Below are positions 1 through 7,736 of a stretch of 64,000 nucleotides of DNA, one piece after another. Position 1 is the first letter of the stretch. Every line of letters starts with the position of its first letter. The notes under the pieces were generated by a model. The model worked only from the letters and a program-made list of their open reading frames with translations. It ran no database searches and was not told where the DNA came from. Source of the stretch: Chitinophagales bacterium (GTDB taxonomy: Bacteria > Bacteroidota > Bacteroidia > Chitinophagales > Saprospiraceae); the NCBI GenBank assembly GCA_013299105.1, contig JAAFJY010000027.1, positions 49,795 through 113,794 of the forward strand, given 5' to 3'. The translations under genes were made by a program, and so were the position numbers.

Positions 1-277
1 AGTTTTTGACCAAATGATAGGTTCCAGGGATGGCATCCACGCCTTCACCGCAGCCCCAAATGTCTTGATTGGTGTAGACTTTTACAAAAAGGCTGCCCTT
101 GACGTAGCCACATTTGATGTCGGTAATTTTCAGGTCGGCAGGTGCCGAGGGCTTGGGCGCTTTCTCGATGGCCGTTTCGTAGCTCCGACCAAAAGTAGCC
201 AGCGGAGCAGCCGGGGCAAGGGCCGCTGCGAGGGCCGCTTTGGACAAAAATGAACGTCTGGAAGATGAGTTGGACAT
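1..277 (-). CDS. Enolase-superfamily (mandelate racemase/muconate lactonizing) enzyme, N-terminal part, Tat-exported
   Basis: The gene is read on the minus strand from an ATG at 277-275 and runs off the left edge. About 92 residues are visible. The N-terminus has SSRRSFLSKAALAAALAPAAP, a twin-arginine-like signal. It is followed by a stretch starting KITDIK and containing LFVKVYTNQDIWGCGEG, which matches the N-terminal capping domain of the mandelate racemase family. These enzymes abstract a proton alpha to a carboxylate, usually to dehydrate sugar acids. The metal-binding and catalytic barrel lies outside the window, so the substrate cannot be judged. The next upstream gene on this strand is the RraA-fold protein, 344 bp away across repeats. 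That pairing suggests sugar-acid breakdown outside the cytoplasm. The family call is fairly secure; export is inferred from the signal only. Confidence 0.75.
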   Translation of the reverse strand, partial: MSNSSSRRSFLSKAALAAALAPAAPLATFGRSYETAIEKAPKPSAPADLKITDIKCGYVKGSLFVKVYTNQDIWGCGEGVDAIPGTYHLVKN

Positions 278-359
278 GGTGTTTTTGTTGTGATGATAAG
301 TTTAGAATCAGGTGGAGGGTTTTAGTTCTAAACTGGTGTTCTGGATTTACAAAACTAGT

Positions 360-486
360 TGTTTCGACTTACGACTTACTAGTGACTACTTACGACTTAC
401 GAAGTAGGACACGCTGGCAAGATTTTAGATTTCTTGGGAATTCGTTTGCACGATTTAGGGTTTTTGATGGCAAAACCCAAAACAAA
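360..486 (+). repeat. Dispersed repeat family B, copy 1 (TACGACTTACGA stutter head)
   Basis: This copy begins with imperfect tandem copies of CGACTTACGACTTACTAGTG and ACTTACGA. It continues into a unique-looking body with ACGCTGGCAAGATTTT, then TCGTTTGCACGATTTAGGG. The same head-plus-body arrangement recurs near 7.5, 32.3, 40.1 and 42.2 kb. The rest of the 278-621 gap holds a second repeated stretch (about 525-600, TTTCAACATTTCAACTACTT) that is similar to 63197-63280. I see no gene in the gap. Confidence 0.75.
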
Positions 487-621
487 ACACCCAAATCTAA
501 AGTACTTTGACACCCTTTGGGTTCCTTCTTCTCAATATTTCAACCTTTCAACATTTCAACTACTTTAGCCTTTTGGTGAAACCTTGAGCTTGAGCCTTGA
601 GATATTTTATTTGATTCCCCC

Positions 622-1575
622 TTACCAAGTACGCCCCTTCAGGAATTCCTGGATTTGGGCTTTGGGCACGGGCAATTTGTCCATGTGTTGGTTGAGCCAG
701 GCTGAAAAGTCGCGCTCAATGTCATCGCTCCACTTGGTGTCAATCTGGCCAGGGGTGTATTTTTGCTCGCGCAAACGCTGGTGGCCAAACATGTCGCGCA
801 AGCGCACGATCTCGGAGGTTTTGACCACTTTTTCCAACAAGTGAGGCGGAATGAACATGACCCCGCCATCGCGGCCCAAAACCACATCGCCTGGCATGAC
901 CGTAGCTTTGCCGATGCGGGTAGGCTGATTGATGGCCACAAGGGTGGTATTCAATTGCCCGTCTGGGTTGTTGAGGTGGTGCGAAGGGTGATAGGAGCGG
1001 AAAAATGAAGTAAAGGAGCCGATTTCTCTCAGGCCGTTGATGTCTCGAATGGCCCCATTGTACACGATGCCGTTGCCGCTTTTGGCAAAAATCGAGTTGC
1101 CGAGGTTGTCGCCTACTGTCGGGCCGTCTTCATGGGCTCCAAACTGGTCGACTACGTACACATCTCCCTTCACCAGCATGTCGATGGGCCAGGAGTTTTG
1201 GGATTTTATCCGCCCGTCCTTTTTATGGCCTTTGTCGTCGATGACCCGGTGAATGTCAGGGCGGCCAGGCATAAAGGTGGCAGTCAGGGCACGACCTACC
1301 AATACGCTATCTGGGTTGATGCATTGCCAGCCATCGTCGTATTGGAACTTGTAATTTTCATTGCGGAGCACGGCCCAGGCTTCTTCGTGGGTCACCTGTT
1401 TCAAGCGTTTCAAGAGCTCATCTGACACCTTGGGGCGGCCATCCGGGAAGCGTTCGCCTTTCCATTCGGGGGTCAGAAAAATCAGTTCTTCTTTGGAGAT
1501 TTGCTGGCTATGCAGCGAAGGCAGACCCAAACCCCAAGCGGTGAGGGCCAGTGCAAAAAACCTGGCGATGGACAT
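622..1575 (-). CDS. RraA-family (HMG/CHA aldolase-like) exported protein
   Basis: This 317-residue protein starts with a Sec signal (FFALALTAWGLGLPSLHSQ). The core has the RraA fold signatures: VGRALTATF, a glycine-rich GNGIVYNGAIRDINGLREIG segment, and near the C-terminus GDVVLGRDGGVMFIPPHLLE, which resembles the family's GD-x(6)-DGVVV-IP motif. RraA-fold enzymes are divalent-metal aldolases or decarboxylases of 4-hydroxy-4-methyl-2-oxoglutarate type; the RNase E inhibitor is a catalytically distinct relative. At 317 residues it is longer than the roughly 160-220 of typical RraA, with about 80 extra N-terminal residues and a C-terminal helical tail. It lies upstream of the Tat-signal enolase-superfamily gene on the same strand. 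The signal peptide implies a periplasmic oxo-acid aldolase. Substrate unknown. Confidence 0.8.
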   Translation of the reverse strand: MSIARFFALALTAWGLGLPSLHSQQISKEELIFLTPEWKGERFPDGRPKVSDELLKRLKQVTHEEAWAVLRNENYKFQYDDGWQCINPDSVLVGRALTATFMPGRPDIHRVIDDKGHKKDGRIKSQNSWPIDMLVKGDVYVVDQFGAHEDGPTVGDNLGNSIFAKSGNGIVYNGAIRDINGLREIGSFTSFFRSYHPSHHLNNPDGQLNTTLVAINQPTRIGKATVMPGDVVLGRDGGVMFIPPHLLEKVVKTSEIVRLRDMFGHQRLREQKYTPGQIDTKWSDDIERDFSAWLNQHMDKLPVPKAQIQEFLKGRTW

Positions 1576-1621
1576 GATGCAGTTTGTTTATTTGTAAAAG
1601 TTTAGGTCAGTGGTTTCGAGG

Positions 1622-1728
1622 TAAAAAAGATGACACTTTTTTCGTCAGTCGAGCCTTCTTTTTTTTGATGATGCTTGGGCATCGCCAAAAAAAAAGAGGC
1701 GAAGAATCACGGAAAAATGGCCTTTTTT
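1622..1728 (+). repeat. Dispersed repeat family I, copy 1
   Basis: This AT-rich repeat contains AAAAAAGATGAC, TTTTTTCGTCAGTCGAGCCT, GGGCATCGCC and GAAGAATCACGGAAAAA. The same order of blocks is found in reverse complement at 15521-15625. GATGAC and GTCA near the start can pair as a small stem. No gene is seen in 1576-2125. Confidence 0.65.
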
Positions 1729-1895
1729 AACCGAAATGGGAGCGACGTAAACTTTTACGTAGTATTTCAATACAGAGCTGTACTAAGGTAATATTTTTGT
1801 GAGGCAAGGTGAGCTTAAGCGCGTAATTTTTTCACTTTCAGCACCGAATGGTAGTTAAAAATAGACGAAGGGTAATTTTTTAGCGGTATTAGGAA

Positions 1896-2037
1896 GCCGT
1901 GTCACGCCTTGGCGTGAAAGCGGGCCAATTCTCTAATTCTTTAAAATTCTGGTCTGGGTCAACATCACGCAAGCAATTCTGCAATTCTATAATTCTGTGA
2001 ATTCTGGTTCAGACTAAAAGTGGTTCAGACAAAAAAG
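1896..2037 (+). repeat. Dispersed repeat family D, copy 1 (AATTCTG stutter)
   Basis: The element opens with CCGTGTCACGCCTTGGCGTG (a small inverted repeat, CACGCC/GGCGTG) followed by AAAGCGGGCC. It then carries stuttering AATTCT units, a GGGTCAACATCACGCAAGC block, more AATTCTG units and GGTTCAGAC. The same blocks in the opposite orientation form the element at 13629-13769. A short fragment with the AATTCTG stutter only occurs at 10056-10080. Confidence 0.75.
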
Positions 2038-2125
2038 CCTCATTTGAGCGTTGAAACCGCCTTCTTTAAACTTTTACCTTCCTATACGATTTGTTGCTAA
2101 TTTTGTTGAAAAGATCGCAACAACC

Positions 2126-3121
2126 ATGAAACAATTACTCCTCGCAAGCCTGCTGTTGTTAGGCAGCTCATTTTTTGTTTTTGGGCAAAAAAACTCCACC
2201 GCTGTCAACCTGATTTTTGACTCTGACATTGGCCCCGATTACGACGATGTAGGCGCGATGGCCCTCATGCACGCCCTGGCCGACAGTGGTCAGGTAAAAA
2301 TTCTGGCTACTATTGCTTGCAACCAATCCAAGTATATTGCAGGAGTAATGGATGTCATCAACACCTACTTCAAGCGACCAAACATTCCAGTAGGCGTAGT
2401 GCACACCAAGGCGGTCAACATGGTTTCTTGGCAAAAGTGGGATTCCGTCTTAGTGGCCAAATACCCTTCTCGCATCAAATCCAATGCCCAGGCTGAAAAT
2501 GCCCTCACCTTGTATCGCCGCATCCTGGCCCAACAACCCGATGCCAGCGTGACCATCACTACCGTTGGTTTTTTGAGCAACCTGGCCGATTTACTGCAAT
2601 CCAAGCCTGATAAAATTTCGCCCCTCAGCGGCTTGGACCTGGTCAAACGCAAGGTCATTCGCTTGGTCACGATGGGTGGGCGTTTTCCCAATGGCAGTGA
2701 ATACAATATCCAATGCGACCCCATTTCGGCCAAGTATGTATTCGAAAACTGGCCTACCGAAGTCATTTTCAGCGGCTGGGAAATTGGCAACCCCATCCAT
2801 ACGGGTCTGCCTTTGATCCAGAACGAAAGCATCAAAAACTCACCCGTGAAAGAAGCTTTTGCCATCTCCATCCCCAAGGCCAAAGAAGATGCTGGGGGCC
2901 GCATGAGCTGGGATGAAACCGCAGTTTTGGTGGCTATCCAGGGCATCCGCAATTATTTTGAGGTGGTGGAAGGCCGTTTCATTTGCCGCGAATGGGGCAG
3001 CAATCAATGGGACTCCAAGGGCAAAGGCCATTTTTACCTGGTCCAGAAAATGCCCATCCCCGAAATGGAAAAAGTGCTGAACACCCTGATGATGCACCAA
3101 CCCCAAACCCTTAAGAAGTGA
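2126..3121 (+). CDS. Nucleoside hydrolase-like (IUNH superfamily) exported protein
   Basis: The ATG at 2126 gives 331 residues starting with a clear Sec signal (LLLASLLLLGSSFFVFGQ); the longer in-frame extension to 2051 lacks this logic. Just after the signal is IFDSDIGPDYDDVGAMALM, a variant of the DxDxxxDD calcium-binding motif that defines the inosine-uridine nucleoside hydrolase family. VTMGG and a late WDETAVL segment fit other conserved positions. Typical family members cleave N-ribosyl bonds of nucleosides, but many exported Bacteroidota relatives have untested substrates. The stop codon overlaps the start of the esterase gene (TGATG), so the two are probably one transcript with coupled translation. 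Confidence 0.8.
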   Translation: MKQLLLASLLLLGSSFFVFGQKNSTAVNLIFDSDIGPDYDDVGAMALMHALADSGQVKILATIACNQSKYIAGVMDVINTYFKRPNIPVGVVHTKAVNMVSWQKWDSVLVAKYPSRIKSNAQAENALTLYRRILAQQPDASVTITTVGFLSNLADLLQSKPDKISPLSGLDLVKRKVIRLVTMGGRFPNGSEYNIQCDPISAKYVFENWPTEVIFSGWEIGNPIHTGLPLIQNESIKNSPVKEAFAISIPKAKEDAGGRMSWDETAVLVAIQGIRNYFEVVEGRFICREWGSNQWDSKGKGHFYLVQKMPIPEMEKVLNTLMMHQPQTLKK

Positions 3122-4323
3122 TGAAAACCAAGTCTCTTTTCTGCCTTTTTCTACTGGTTTTGGCGGTAAAAACCAAGGCTCAATCCACGCTGCCCGATGT
3201 ATTCAAAAGCCAACCGGGGCTGGTCGTAGACAGCAAGAAAACCTGGTTTGCTCAGCGCAGGCCAGAAATCATCGACTTGTTTACCCAGGAGGTGTATGGA
3301 AAAATTCCGGACACCAAGCTTTTTTCCTGGACTTACGAGAGTCTGGAAAAAGAAACTGCGGTGCTAGACGGCCAAGCCTATCGCCAACAAGTGCGCATGA
3401 TTCTCAAAAATGCCCAAGGAAAAAAAATGCCAGTGGACATCATGTGCTATTACCCGGTTTCGGCCAAAAATAAAGCCGTGCCTTTCTTTGTCTTCCTGAA
3501 CTACGGCAACCACACCTTATCGAGCGACAGCACGATTCAACTTTCAATTAGCTCCAACTATGAAATCGAGTTGGAGCGCAATGCCTATGGCCGCCGTTTT
3601 CCCATCGCAGACATCATCAAAGGCGGCTGTGGGGTGATTACAGCCTGTTACGACGACTTTGTACACGATTCGAATTCAAAATTTCGCAGCATCATCCAGG
3701 ATTTTTACCAAATGGACCCCGACTTGAGCAGTGCGATTTCCATTTGGACCTGGGGGCATAGCCGCTTGCTCGATTTTGCCCTGACCCAAAAAAAATTTGA
3801 CCCCAAAAAAGCCGGGGTACTGGGGCATTCGCGCCTGGGCAAAACCGCCCTTTGGACCGCCGTCAACGACGAGCGTTTTCAATACGCATTTGTCAATGAA
3901 TCGGGCAACAATGGGGTGAAACTGCACCACCATTTCACGACTAAGGCTGAAAACATCCGCCAGATGAATGCCGTTTTCCCACATTGGTCGTGCAAAAATT
4001 TCAAAAAGTACGACGGGCAAGACAGCCTGAGAACCATTCCTTTTGACCAACATTGGATCATGGCCTGCATAGCTCCACGCAAATTGTGCCTGGGCGATGC
4101 CAGCGAGGACCTCTGGGCCGATCCTGAGGGCAGCTATCTGGCCTTGCTGGAAGCAGAGAAAGTGTATCGGTTTTTGGGCAAAAAATCTCAACTGCCCACC
4201 CAAATGCCAAAGGTCTCAGAAGCTTGGTCAACTGGCTATTTAGGCTACCACCTCCGAGCTGGTCAACACGACCTGGCCCCAGAGGATTGGTTGAATTACG
4301 TCCACTATCTCAAATCTTATTGA
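3121..4323 (+). CDS. CE15-like glucuronoyl esterase, exported
   Basis: The ATG at 3121 overlaps the previous stop and gives about 400 residues with a Sec signal (LFCLFLLVLAVKTKAQS). The alpha/beta-hydrolase nucleophile elbow reads GVLGHSRLGKTALW, the form typical of bacterial carbohydrate esterase family 15. NESGNNGVKL follows, and a late GQHDLAPEDW provides the likely catalytic histidine. CE15 enzymes hydrolyse ester links between glucuronic acid on xylan and lignin alcohols. The pair with an IUNH-like protein, and the nearby uronic-type enzymes on the other strand, suggest plant-polysaccharide or uronate use; that link is inference. A terminator follows. Confidence 0.82.
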   Translation: MKTKSLFCLFLLVLAVKTKAQSTLPDVFKSQPGLVVDSKKTWFAQRRPEIIDLFTQEVYGKIPDTKLFSWTYESLEKETAVLDGQAYRQQVRMILKNAQGKKMPVDIMCYYPVSAKNKAVPFFVFLNYGNHTLSSDSTIQLSISSNYEIELERNAYGRRFPIADIIKGGCGVITACYDDFVHDSNSKFRSIIQDFYQMDPDLSSAISIWTWGHSRLLDFALTQKKFDPKKAGVLGHSRLGKTALWTAVNDERFQYAFVNESGNNGVKLHHHFTTKAENIRQMNAVFPHWSCKNFKKYDGQDSLRTIPFDQHWIMACIAPRKLCLGDASEDLWADPEGSYLALLEAEKVYRFLGKKSQLPTQMPKVSEAWSTGYLGYHLRAGQHDLAPEDWLNYVHYLKSY

Positions 4324-4342
4324 GCATTTTTGCACTAAACCT

Positions 4343-4385
4343 CAAATCGTCAAAGCTGTTTTTTCGGCCTTGACGATTTTTTTTG
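4343..4385 (+). terminator. Rho-independent terminator after the esterase gene
   Basis: The stem AATCGTCAA pairs with TTGACGATT across a loop rich in T. It is followed by an uninterrupted T-run, 20-60 bp after the stop at 4323. Confidence 0.8.
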
Positions 4386-4464
4386 CCCCAACTCAAACTA
4401 TTTTTCCAAGCCCAGCATCAATTCAATGAACTAACTTTACACAGCACTACTCGCACCACGCTTC

Positions 4465-5034
4465 ATGGATCGGCAAACGGAAATATTGCTTCACCTGGCC
4501 CGGCAGGGCGACCAAAAATCGCTAGACAGCCTTTTTCGGCTCTGGTACCAACGGGCCTACCAGATGGCCATGCGCTACGTTGCCGACGAGCACATGGCGC
4601 GGGAAGCTGTACAGCACACCTTCATCGCCGTGCAACAACACCTTGATCAGTTGCAGCAGCCCGAAAAATTTGTAGGCTGGCTCTACCGCACAGTGATCAA
4701 TAGTTGCCGCATGGAGGGGCGCAAAAAACAGCGTTCGCGTTTGACCGAGTTTCGACTGGATGCCCGACAAGAGCCCTTGGCCCAAAACCCCGATCGCAAC
4801 CTTCAATTAGAACAACGCAACCGCCTGTTGATGGACGCGGTGTATCAATTGCCCGAAGACCAGCGCACGGTGGTCATGCTGAAAGAATTGGACGGCTTGA
4901 AGTTTCGGGAAATTGCCGATTTGCTGCAAATTCCCGAAAACACCGCCAAATCGCGCTTGTACGTGGGCCTAAAAGCCCTGAAACAAATTTTAGTAGAACA
5001 ACGCCTCACCAAAGAGATGTACTATGAAGAATGA
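4465..5034 (+). CDS. ECF-type RNA polymerase sigma factor
   Basis: This 189-residue protein has sigma-70 region 2 at roughly residues 15-85 (LFRLWYQRAYQMAMRYV, then FVGWLYRTVINSCRMEGRK). Region 4 lies at about 125-180 (LPEDQRTVVMLKELDGLKFR, then EIADLLQIPENTAKSRLYVG). There is no region 1 or 3, so it belongs to the extracytoplasmic function group. Its last 11 bases overlap the next gene, a membrane protein with one TM segment. This is the usual sigma/anti-sigma arrangement. TAACTTTA just upstream resembles the Bacteroidota -7 element. Target genes are unknown; the secreted protein two genes downstream is a candidate. Confidence 0.9.
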   Translation: MDRQTEILLHLARQGDQKSLDSLFRLWYQRAYQMAMRYVADEHMAREAVQHTFIAVQQHLDQLQQPEKFVGWLYRTVINSCRMEGRKKQRSRLTEFRLDARQEPLAQNPDRNLQLEQRNRLLMDAVYQLPEDQRTVVMLKELDGLKFREIADLLQIPENTAKSRLYVGLKALKQILVEQRLTKEMYYEE

Positions 5035-5872
5035 ATTGGATATCGCCAAACTAATGGACCAACTCTACGGCGAAGGTGACGCCGAAGGCCAGGGCGAACA
5101 GGCTTTCTTGGCCGAAAATCCTGAGCTGGCCGATGAACTGGCCGAGTTGAAGGGCTTGAGGGAGGAGCTGTATTCCTTTCACGAAATGGATTTGCCTGCG
5201 GCACCCGTTTTTCCCTTGGCTGCTGCGGCCTCAGCGCCTAAATTAAAAGTACTGCGCTGGCCCATGCGCATTGCGGCCGCAGTAGCTCTTTTGCTGCTGG
5301 GCTTTTTGCTCGGCAACAAAGTGCAAGTACGCATGGACGATGGGGAACTGGCCTTTAGCCTGGGCTCCAAGCCCAAGCAAGTGCAAGCTATCAGCCCAGA
5401 GTCAGTTTTAGCCGTAAACAGCAAGCTCAGTTCTGCTGATACCCAGTCCATCCAACTCTTGGTTCGAGAAGAACTGGCCTTGTACCACCAGTTGATGGAA
5501 AAAACCATCACCCAAGCCCAGTATAACCTGCGCCATGACAACCAGGAACGCCTGAAATCCTTGCAAAACGAGTTTCAGCAAGAGTTGATGGCCATGAATA
5601 CCACCCAGCGCCGCGAATTGGAAGCCATTTTGGCCAAAAACCAGGAAGCAAGCCTGGTAAGCCTGGTGCGCAACCTCGAAGAAGTACAAACCCAAAACCA
5701 GGGCAAGCTCAAATGGATCATCCAGCAGGGTTTTGTTGACTGGAATGTGCGCCGAGAGGCCGACCTGGAGCGCATCCGCGAAGAATTCAACCGGGTGTAT
5801 ACCGAGGTGAGTTTTCAAAAAACCGAACAAGACAAACTCAATCGCGCCATCATCCAGCGGGTTGACAATTGA
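5024..5872 (+). CDS. Putative anti-sigma factor, single-pass membrane protein with long periplasmic helical domain
   Basis: The protein has 282 residues. The N-terminal 60 residues are acidic and cytoplasmic in style (MKNELDIAKLMDQLYGEGDA). A hydrophobic segment near residues 84-98 (IAAAVALLLLGFLLGNK) is the only membrane span. The remaining 180 residues are rich in Q, E, L and R with heptad-like spacing, predicting a long coiled coil. I see no zinc-binding anti-sigma HxxxCxxC motif. Overlap with the sigma gene by 11 bases is the main reason for the anti-sigma call. The coiled coil may sense envelope state, but that is inference. Confidence 0.65.
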   Translation: MKNELDIAKLMDQLYGEGDAEGQGEQAFLAENPELADELAELKGLREELYSFHEMDLPAAPVFPLAAAASAPKLKVLRWPMRIAAAVALLLLGFLLGNKVQVRMDDGELAFSLGSKPKQVQAISPESVLAVNSKLSSADTQSIQLLVREELALYHQLMEKTITQAQYNLRHDNQERLKSLQNEFQQELMAMNTTQRRELEAILAKNQEASLVSLVRNLEEVQTQNQGKLKWIIQQGFVDWNVRREADLERIREEFNRVYTEVSFQKTEQDKLNRAIIQRVDN

Positions 5873-5895
5873 CACATCATTTAAAATTTAAAGCC

Positions 5896-7254
5896 ATGAA
5901 AATCACACGACTGCTCTTCATATTGGCGGGCTTTTGGCTACTCGAACCCGCATTTGGTCAGCAAAACAGGGCCTACAGCCTGGCCACCGTACAAGGTTTT
6001 GGTACGAGTGGCAGCACTTACACCTTTGGCTCAAATACGCCGATGGACCGCGAAATGAGCGTGATCTGCGGGATTTTGGAAAAACTGATCCAGCAGGAAT
6101 TCAACAACGGGGATACTGCCGTCAATATCCGCAAAATTGAAGGAGCGCTGGTCCCCGGAAGTGGGGTCCTGCTGACGGTTGCGCACCGCCAGCCTTTTCA
6201 GCACCTTAGGCACAACAACTTACTTGGCGCTTATGGCTTGACAACAACAGGCAGTGCTGCCAAAAGCAAACCAAGTGCTGCTTCGCCTTGCAACGATTGC
6301 CCACCACCAGCGCAAGACCCTTGTGCCGATTGCCCTGCTACTGTCAATACAGCTAGACTAGTGCAAGGACAATATGCCACTGTGCTCACCGCAGATGGGT
6401 TTCCAGCCGCGATTAATCGTTGGGGTGTGCCAGTAGCAGACCGAAAAACCGCCTTGCGCCGCCAAGACAGCACCTTCAGCAGCAAAATTCCTCGCCTAAA
6501 GCGCGTGATGGAGCGTTTTTTCAGCGAATATGGCGTGTTGTTCACCCAAGTGAAGCCCCAGGAAAAAATCTGGGTGAACTGGACTTACGGTGAAGACAGC
6601 TGGTACAGCAATGCCCAGGATGCAGAATGCTCCCTGGTGGGCAGCATCAGCAAGCAGGATGCCCTGGCCTTGGGCGCTGGTAAAGCAAGCCCTGCTGAAT
6701 TGGCCAAAAAAGTGAGCTACCACCAAACCCACTGCCAAGAAGAACCCCGCGACCAGGAATTGGAAGTATTCGGGGCCATTCTTGAGCGCCTCTATGGCCA
6801 AGGTAGCGAGGGCAGCCTGATCAATCGTGGACGCATCACTTATAAGCGGATCAATGGCTATGGCGTTCGTTTTGAAATGGGAACCCTGACTTTGCCCCAA
6901 TATTTCAATGACATGTATTTCCCCAACGAAAAAGACCGTGCCCAATACCAGGCAGACTACAAAAAAGGCTTAGAGTTATTTGAAAAAGGGTTCACTTCAA
7001 GTCTTTTGGATTACAGCCGTGTGCTGCGCAGCCTGCAATCGGGCGAACTTTTGCAAATTTCATACGAAGTGAACGCTGGTTTTGACGAAAACAACCGCAC
7101 CCTGAAGCGCGAAGTGATTTATACGGTTCCTCAAAACCTACTGGCCGATTTTGACTCGGGTAAAATCACCAAGGATCAAGCACTACAAGCCATCAAAAAA
7201 GAAGAAAAACTCAGCGGTCGCATGCCCGCCTTTCTGAACTTCTCTGGTAAGTAG
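5896..7254 (+). CDS. Exported protein of unknown function, third gene of the sigma/anti-sigma cluster
   Basis: The ATG at 5896 (MKITRLLFILAGFWLLEPAF) gives a Sec signal, which favours it over the upstream start at 5869. The mature protein is about 430 residues. A short Cys- and Pro-rich linker near residues 135-155 (CNDCPPP, CADCP) could carry disulphides. After it is a region with WVNWTYGEDSWYSNAQDAEC and a C-terminal part with many charged residues. I recognise no domain. It starts 23 bp after the anti-sigma gene and is probably cotranscribed, so it may be the effector or sensor partner of that system. Confidence 0.7.
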   Translation: MKITRLLFILAGFWLLEPAFGQQNRAYSLATVQGFGTSGSTYTFGSNTPMDREMSVICGILEKLIQQEFNNGDTAVNIRKIEGALVPGSGVLLTVAHRQPFQHLRHNNLLGAYGLTTTGSAAKSKPSAASPCNDCPPPAQDPCADCPATVNTARLVQGQYATVLTADGFPAAINRWGVPVADRKTALRRQDSTFSSKIPRLKRVMERFFSEYGVLFTQVKPQEKIWVNWTYGEDSWYSNAQDAECSLVGSISKQDALALGAGKASPAELAKKVSYHQTHCQEEPRDQELEVFGAILERLYGQGSEGSLINRGRITYKRINGYGVRFEMGTLTLPQYFNDMYFPNEKDRAQYQADYKKGLELFEKGFTSSLLDYSRVLRSLQSGELLQISYEVNAGFDENNRTLKREVIYTVPQNLLADFDSGKITKDQALQAIKKEEKLSGRMPAFLNFSGK

Positions 7255-7320
7255 TCTCTTCAACATTTCAACCCTAAACCCTTCAACTAAATAGACATTT
7301 GTATTTCCTGATAATATCGT

Positions 7321-7358
7321 CCAGTGGCCCTTGCGTGATTGCGGGGCCACTGGCTTTT
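7321..7358 (+). terminator. Terminator of the sigma-factor operon
   Basis: CCAGTGGCCC pairs with GGGGCCACTGG around an 11-base loop, followed by CTTTT. It is 66 bp past the stop at 7254. Between stop and hairpin is a TTTCAACC-type stutter (about 7257-7290). Confidence 0.65.
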
Positions 7359-7390
7359 GAGAGGGGGAGCTCCGTGGAAGGGTCAGGCTT

Positions 7391-7428
7391 ACGTTTACCA
7401 ACCTTTTGAAGTTTAGCAAACGCAACGT
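7391..7428. repeat. Palindromic repeat family G, copy 1
   Basis: ACGTTTACCAACC, TTTTGA, then AGTTTAGCAAACGCAACGT form an imperfect inverted repeat of about 38 bp. A near-identical palindrome lies at 47599-47634, where it sits between convergent genes. Confidence 0.6.
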
Positions 7429-7477
7429 GAATTCTGAGTAGAAGAGTTTGTTTTTCAGTGATTTACTCCGAAAAACA

Positions 7478-7605
7478 AGCAAAGATTGATCAATTTTAAA
7501 TTTCAAAAAACTCAAACCGTGCAAACGAGACCTAAAAACACGACAAATTTCTCTATCGGGCCCCTAGATCGTATGTCGTAAGTTGTATGTCGTTTATCGT
7601 ATGTC
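7478..7605 (-). repeat. Dispersed repeat family B, copy 2 (reverse orientation)
   Basis: Reading the minus strand, the stutter head (CGACATACG/ACGACTTACG-like units at 7570-7605) is followed by GGGGCCCGAT, then a body with CGTTTGCACGGTTTGAG. This is the same order as the copy at 360-486. Confidence 0.65.
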
Positions 7606-7724
7606 AAAGAAACATGCCGAACAAACCAGAGCCTACATTAAACGCAACCCGGATCCTTCCCAAAATAGCAAAATACTTTAGTTTGACCACTTCGGCGTTC
7701 CGCGATTCATTCCGCGTTTTTCCC

Positions 7725-7732
7725 TACCTTTG
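7725..7732 (+). promoter_or_regulatory. Bacteroidota -7 promoter motif TACCTTTG, 4 bp before the GT2 start
   Basis: TACCTTTG matches TAnnTTTG exactly. It ends 4 bp before the ATG at 7737, so transcription would begin at or next to the start codon. No good -33 TTTG is present at the usual distance. Confidence 0.55.
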
Positions 7733-7736
7733 TCCC

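Noticed and set aside
360..486. Possible CRISPR array from the TACGACTTACGA repeats
   Set aside because: Units are directly adjacent or overlapping, vary in sequence and have no spacers of constant length; no cas genes are present.
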